DNA of 64,000 bases, taken from assembly GCF_026914305.1 (NCBI RefSeq), contig NZ_CP113866.1, forward strand, positions 461,501 to 525,500, given 5' to 3'. The notes beneath the pieces were generated by a model that was not told the DNA's origin, did no database searches, and saw nothing but the letters and a program-made list of their open reading frames with translations. Positions 60,299 to 64,000 of the stretch are shown piece after piece (positions within the stretch are counted from its first letter, which is position 1; each line of letters starts with the position of its first letter). Both the position numbers and the translations under genes were made by a program. This DNA is from Caldicellulosiruptor acetigenus (GTDB lineage: Bacteria; Bacillota; Thermoanaerobacteria; Caldicellulosiruptorales; Caldicellulosiruptoraceae).

Positions 60299-61756
60299 GT
60301 GGAAGTGAGAACAAGGTTTGCGCCAAGCCCGACAGGGCACCTGCACATTGGAGGTGCAAGAACAGCACTTTTCAACTACCTTTTTGCCAAAAGATATGGT
60401 GGAAAGTTCATATTAAGAATAGAAGATACAGACTTAGAAAGATCGTCTATTGAGTCTGAAAAGGTTATCATCGAAAGTTTAAGATGGCTTGGGATTGAGT
60501 GGGACGAAGGAGTTGAGGTAGGAGGTCCCTATGGGCCTTATAGATCAACAGAAAGAGTAGATATTTACAAAAAGTATGTTGATGTTCTTTTTGAAAAAGG
60601 CTACGCATACTATTGTTACTGCACAGAAGAGGAGTTAGAAGGCCAAAGGCAGGAGCTTCTCTCAAAAGGGCAGATGCCAAGATATCTTGGTAAGTGCAGG
60701 AATTTAACAGAGGAGCAAAAAAGAAGATTTGAGCAGGAGGGGAGAAAACCAACTGTCAGGTTCAAAGTGCCAGAAGGTGTTAAGATAGTTGTCCATGACC
60801 TTGTGCGTGGAGATGTTGAGTTTATGTCAGATGACATAGGCGACTTTGTGATTGTCAAGTCTGATGGTATTCCAACATACAACTTTGCAGTTGTCATAGA
60901 TGACCACTTAATGAAGATTTCGCATGTTATAAGAGGAGAAGAGCATCTTTCAAACACTCCGCGCCAGATTCTGATATACAATGCGCTTGGGTTTGAACTT
61001 CCGCAGTTTGCTCATGTTTCGCTTATACTTGGAAAAGACAGAACAAAGATGTCAAAGCGCCACGGTTCTACTTGGGTTGAACAGTACAAAGAACAAGGGT
61101 ACTTAAAAGAAGGGCTTATAAACTTCTTGGCTCTGCTTGGCTGGTCACCACCAGAGGATAAAGAAATATTTGATATGAGGTATCTAATTGAGAATTTCTC
61201 ATTAGACAGAGTTTCCAAAAACCCTGCAATATTTGACATTGATAAGCTAAACTATATAAACTCTCATCATATTAGGCTAAAATCATTGGATGAACTGACT
61301 CAAATGTGCATACCATACTTCGTTGAAGCAGGATATGTCAAAGAAGATGAGGCGCAGTCCAAATTTGAATGGCTCAAGAAGATAGTAAAATCTGTGTATG
61401 AAGGACTGGATTATCTTTCTCAGATAAAGGACAGGGTTGATATCTTCTTTAACAATGAAGTCAAAATAGAGGATGATGAGGCAAAAGAGGTCCTAAAATG
61501 GGAGCATGTGAAAGATTTGATTAATGTCTTTGAGAATAAGATAACTCAGCTAAATGACTTGAGTTCTGAAAACATCAAAGCACTTTTCAAGGAGATTCAA
61601 AAAGAGACTGGCTATAAAGGCAAAAACCTATTTATGCCGATAAGAGTTGTGTTGACTGGCAAAACTCACGGACCTGAGCTTGTTGAGATAATTGAGATTG
61701 TGGGGAAAGAAAACATACTAAAACGATTGGAATTCTTCAAAACGTGGTATAATTAG
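60299..61756 (+). CDS. gltX: glutamate--tRNA ligase
   Basis: A class I aminoacyl-tRNA synthetase of about 485 residues that charges tRNA(Glu). The HIGH-type motif is FAPSPTGHLHIGGARTA at the N-terminus, and KMSKRHG is the KMSKS-like motif. The C-terminal anticodon-binding domain is complete. TTG 60287 starts the longest frame, but AAAGGA favours GTG 60299, giving MEVRTRFAPSPTG. It is followed by cysE and cysS, the same gene order as in Bacillus subtilis. No T-box leader was recognised upstream. Confidence 0.95.
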   Translation: MEVRTRFAPSPTGHLHIGGARTALFNYLFAKRYGGKFILRIEDTDLERSSIESEKVIIESLRWLGIEWDEGVEVGGPYGPYRSTERVDIYKKYVDVLFEKGYAYYCYCTEEELEGQRQELLSKGQMPRYLGKCRNLTEEQKRRFEQEGRKPTVRFKVPEGVKIVVHDLVRGDVEFMSDDIGDFVIVKSDGIPTYNFAVVIDDHLMKISHVIRGEEHLSNTPRQILIYNALGFELPQFAHVSLILGKDRTKMSKRHGSTWVEQYKEQGYLKEGLINFLALLGWSPPEDKEIFDMRYLIENFSLDRVSKNPAIFDIDKLNYINSHHIRLKSLDELTQMCIPYFVEAGYVKEDEAQSKFEWLKKIVKSVYEGLDYLSQIKDRVDIFFNNEVKIEDDEAKEVLKWEHVKDLINVFENKITQLNDLSSENIKALFKEIQKETGYKGKNLFMPIRVVLTGKTHGPELVEIIEIVGKENILKRLEFFKTWYN

Positions 61757-61799
61757 ATTAGATTTATTTTGAGCTTTTTAGAAGGAGTTATGAAGAAGT

Positions 61800-62504
61800 A
61801 TGTTTAAATTCATAAGGATGATTAAAGAAGAGATGGATGTTATCATGGAAAAGGACCCGGCTTGCAAGAGCAGGCTGGAAACTCTTTTGTATCCAAGCCT
61901 GTGGGCTATTATATACCACAGAATAGCTCACTGGTTTTACAACCGCAAGATGTACTTCATTGCAAGATGGATTTCCCAGCGTGCAAGGCACAAAACTGGT
62001 ATTGAGATACATCCCGGTGCCAAGATTGGTCGAAGGGTATTTATAGACCATGGCATGGGTGTTGTCATTGGTGAGACAGCTGAGATTGGCGACAATGTTT
62101 TGATTTACCAGGGCGTGACGTTGGGCGGCACAGGAAAAGAAAAAGGTAAGCGCCACCCTACAATTGGAAACAACGTCTTAATTGGTGCTGGTGCAAAGGT
62201 TTTAGGACCGTTCAAGGTAGGAGACAATACAAAAATTGGTGCAAATGCAGTTGTTCTTCGAGAGGTTGAAGAGAACTCAACTGTTGTTGGTGTGCCGGGA
62301 AGGGTTGTAAGAAAAGAGAAAAAGGAAAAGCCGACTGTTGAAGAACAGCTTGACCAGGTGAGATTTCCTGACCCCATTGCAATGCAGATTTGCAGGCTTG
62401 AAGCCAAGATAGAGGCTTTGGAGAAAAAACTTGCCGAGTACGAAAGGAGATTAAAAGAGTATGAAGCTTTACAACACTCTAAGTCAGACCAAGGAGGAGT
62501 TTGA
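61800..62504 (+). CDS. cysE: serine O-acetyltransferase
   Basis: A 234-residue enzyme that makes O-acetylserine from serine and acetyl-CoA, the first step of cysteine biosynthesis. The N-terminal helical part ([19 protein letters not shown]) leads to hexapeptide repeats forming the left-handed beta-helix ([48 protein letters not shown]). A C-terminal coiled coil extends over cysS. AAGGAG lies somewhat far from ATG 61800. Its end overlaps cysS by 44 bases. Confidence 0.93.
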   Translation: MFKFIRMIKEEMDVIMEKDPACKSRLETLLYPSLWAIIYHRIAHWFYNRKMYFIARWISQRARHKTGIEIHPGAKIGRRVFIDHGMGVVIGETAEIGDNVLIYQGVTLGGTGKEKGKRHPTIGNNVLIGAGAKVLGPFKVGDNTKIGANAVVLREVEENSTVVGVPGRVVRKEKKEKPTVEEQLDQVRFPDPIAMQICRLEAKIEALEKKLAEYERRLKEYEALQHSKSDQGGV

Positions 62505-63858
62505 ACCTCTTGAGAAAAACAAAGTAAAGATGTATGTTTGCGGTCCAACTGTTTATGATTTTATCCACATCGGCAATGCAAGACCTTTGATTGTGTTTGA
62601 CACTTTGAGACGATATTTTGAGTACAAAGGATACGAGGTCATATATATTCAAAACTTTACAGATGTAGAAGATAAGATGATAAACAGGGCAAACAAAGAG
62701 GGTATAACCGTCTTTGAGCTTGCAAAGAGGTTTATTGAAGAGTATTACAAAGATGCAGACAGATTAAATGTCAAGCGAGCAACCAAAAATCCCAGGGCAA
62801 CAGAAGAGATAGAAGATATGATAGCCCTGATACAAAGGCTGATTGACAAAGGCTATGCATATGTTGTTGATGGTGATGTGTATTTTAGAACAAGAAAGTT
62901 TGCTGAGTATGGAAAGCTTTCTCACAAGAACATTGAAGAGCTGATGGCTGGTGCGCGCGTTGACCCGAATGAAAAGAAAGAAGACCTGCTTGATTTTGCC
63001 CTGTGGAAGGCTAAAAAAGAAGGTGAGCCGGCATGGAGTTCACCTTGGGGTGAGGGTCGACCTGGCTGGCACATAGAGTGCTCTGTTATGGCAATGAAAT
63101 ACCTTGGCGAGACCATTGACATTCATGCAGGCGGGCAGGACTTGATCTTTCCTCACCATGAAAATGAGATTGCCCAGAGCGAGGCTGCAACAGGAAAACC
63201 TTTTGCGCGTTTTTGGCTTCACAATGGGTATGTGAGTATAAACAATGAGAAGATGTCAAAGTCGCTTGGGAATTTCTTTACTGTGCGTGAAATCATAGAA
63301 AAGTACCATCCAGAGGCTCTGAGACTTTTCATGCTTCAGGCTCACTATAGAAAGCCTCTTAATTTCAGTATAGATCTTATTGAACAGGCAGAGGTGGCAC
63401 TCAAAAGAATTTATACCTGTTATGAAAACCTTGAGTTTTTGATTCAAAATGCAGCCTCTTCATCTGAAAATGATGATAAGCTAAAAGCTGCAATTGAAGA
63501 TCTAAAAGCAAAATTTATAGAGGCAATGGAAGATGACCTCAACACTGCCGAGGCAACAGGGTATTTGTTTGAAATGGTAAGAGAAATCAATACACATGCT
63601 AATTCTTGCTCAAAAGAAACTTTAACTTTTGTAAAAGATACATTGAAAGAACTTTGCAGTATACTGGGAATCTTGGAGCAGTATGGCGCAAAAGAAGAGG
63701 CTATTCCACAGGAAATTTTAGAGCTGGTTGAAAAAAGAAACCAGGCACGAAAGGCGAAAAACTTTGCCGAGGCAGATAGAATAAGAGATGAGCTCAAAAG
63801 CTTGGGCTATATCGTTCTTGACACCCCTCAGGGGACAAAGATTGAGAGGATAAAATAA
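62461..63858 (+). CDS. cysS: cysteine--tRNA ligase
   Basis: A 465-residue class I synthetase that charges tRNA(Cys). The HIGH-type motif is [17 protein letters not shown], the KMSKS motif is [10 protein letters not shown], and zinc-binding residues are seen (Cys in VCGPT, Cys and His in [10 protein letters not shown] and [10 protein letters not shown]). It begins inside cysE (44-base overlap) with GGAG about nine bases before ATG 62461, so the two are translationally coupled. The tail ends at a strong terminator. Confidence 0.95.
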   Translation: MKLYNTLSQTKEEFEPLEKNKVKMYVCGPTVYDFIHIGNARPLIVFDTLRRYFEYKGYEVIYIQNFTDVEDKMINRANKEGITVFELAKRFIEEYYKDADRLNVKRATKNPRATEEIEDMIALIQRLIDKGYAYVVDGDVYFRTRKFAEYGKLSHKNIEELMAGARVDPNEKKEDLLDFALWKAKKEGEPAWSSPWGEGRPGWHIECSVMAMKYLGETIDIHAGGQDLIFPHHENEIAQSEAATGKPFARFWLHNGYVSINNEKMSKSLGNFFTVREIIEKYHPEALRLFMLQAHYRKPLNFSIDLIEQAEVALKRIYTCYENLEFLIQNAASSSENDDKLKAAIEDLKAKFIEAMEDDLNTAEATGYLFEMVREINTHANSCSKETLTFVKDTLKELCSILGILEQYGAKEEAIPQEILELVEKRNQARKAKNFAEADRIRDELKSLGYIVLDTPQGTKIERIK

Positions 63859-63860
63859 AG

Positions 63861-63884
63861 CCGGGCAAAAAGCCCGGTTTTTTT
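63861..63884 (+). terminator. terminator of the gltX-cysE-cysS operon
   Basis: CCGGGC (63861-63866), AAAAA loop, GCCCGG and a run of seven T. It likely also serves a convergent minus-strand gene. Confidence 0.92.
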
Positions 63885-64000
63885 ATAAATCTTTTAGAAT
63901 CCCTACTTGAAGAACATTCTGCGATTTTCCGAAAAATATAATGTAATATATCTCCTTTTTTGAAGTCATATAACTTCCAAAATGATATGGATTTTCACAC
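63883..64000 (-). CDS. possible 3' end of a gene entering from the right edge
   Basis: On the minus strand a frame is open from the window edge to TAA at 63883-63885, 38 complete codons, ending SQNVLQVGILKDL. The codons look protein-like (YYIIFFGKSQ) and the stop falls at the bidirectional terminator, as expected for convergent genes. It is too short to identify. Confidence 0.4.
   Translation of the reverse strand, partial: CENPYHFGSYMTSKKEIYYIIFFGKSQNVLQVGILKDL

Noticed and set aside
61790-61807. Five-codon frame MKKYV before cysE as a leader peptide
   Set aside because: It is too short and lacks Cys or Ser codons or an attenuator, so chance is the better explanation.
1-64000. CRISPR arrays, tRNA/rRNA genes, complete insertion sequences or prophage
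   Set aside because: None was seen. The Rpn gene is transposase-like but has no inverted repeats or target duplication that I could find.

Overview
The window is AT-rich, with dense, short-spaced genes typical of a low-GC Gram-positive. The gene content (Veg, a SipL-like spore-coat protein, S-layer-homology proteins, many sugar ABC transporters, several chemoreceptors, CUT1/CUT2 sugar uptake, toxin-antitoxin debris) suggests an anaerobic, sugar-degrading, probably thermophilic Clostridia-type bacterium. Caldicellulosiruptor or a close relative is my best guess; this rests on recognition of gene content, not on a database comparison. I saw no rRNA, tRNA, CRISPR array, complete insertion sequence or prophage.

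Layout. 0-4 kb: veg, sipL-like and murC (convergent). 4-11 kb: a LacI-type regulator, a CUT1 sugar ABC transporter (binding protein and two permeases, no ATPase) and a chemoreceptor, with a shared LacI-type operator before the regulator and before the transporter. 11-15 kb: an XRE / ImmA-IrrE protease / PIN nuclease trio, an attenuator-like leader, an atypical chemoreceptor with a C-terminal sensor domain, and a stub of a Na+-pumping decarboxylase. 15-20 kb: a methyltransferase, a membrane protein with a degenerate GGDEF domain coupled to a family-2 glycosyltransferase, and another chemoreceptor. 20-31.5 kb: two large SLH proteins flanking a YknXYZ/MacAB-like efflux system. 31.6-36.4 kb: a frameshifted HD-phosphohydrolase/YwgA-like pair, a truncated TetR and an FtsX-type ABC transporter. 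36.4-39.7 kb: Uma2 and Rpn nuclease-like proteins, TrmI and a CBS protein. 39.8-45.2 kb: Mrp ATPase, DUF5320-like, NifX-like and DUF134 genes, then copper exporter CopA and a CopZ-like chaperone, tied together by repeated TTRGCAWATGCYAA-like dyads. 45.2-47.7 kb: a DUF1646 transporter, a MNT/HepT toxin-antitoxin pair and an antitoxin with a stub of its PIN toxin. 47.7-49.2 kb: a c-di-AMP (ydaO-type) riboswitch in front of a radical-SAM aminomutase carrying the residues expected of glutamate 2,3-aminomutase. 49.3-55.5 kb: a CUT2 sugar transporter with a divergent DeoR regulator and an extra ATPase. 55.5-57.5 kb: a patch of toxin-antitoxin fragments, a 236-bp direct repeat and a duplicated tail of the sugar-binding protein gene. 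57.5-60.1 kb: a fluoride riboswitch in front of a Cys-rich DUF6062-like protein and a dynamin-like GTPase. 60.3-63.9 kb: gltX-cysE-cysS. A partial minus-strand gene may enter at the right edge.

The most interesting systems are (1) the c-di-AMP riboswitch controlling a probable beta-glutamate (osmolyte) synthase, (2) a fluoride riboswitch that controls no visible fluoride exporter but a Cys-rich protein and a dynamin-like GTPase, and (3) a probable metal/redox regulon (mrp, DUF5320-like, NifX-like, DUF134, copA) defined by a shared operator. Start codons were chosen from visible ribosome-binding sites, so several genes are shorter than their longest open frame.
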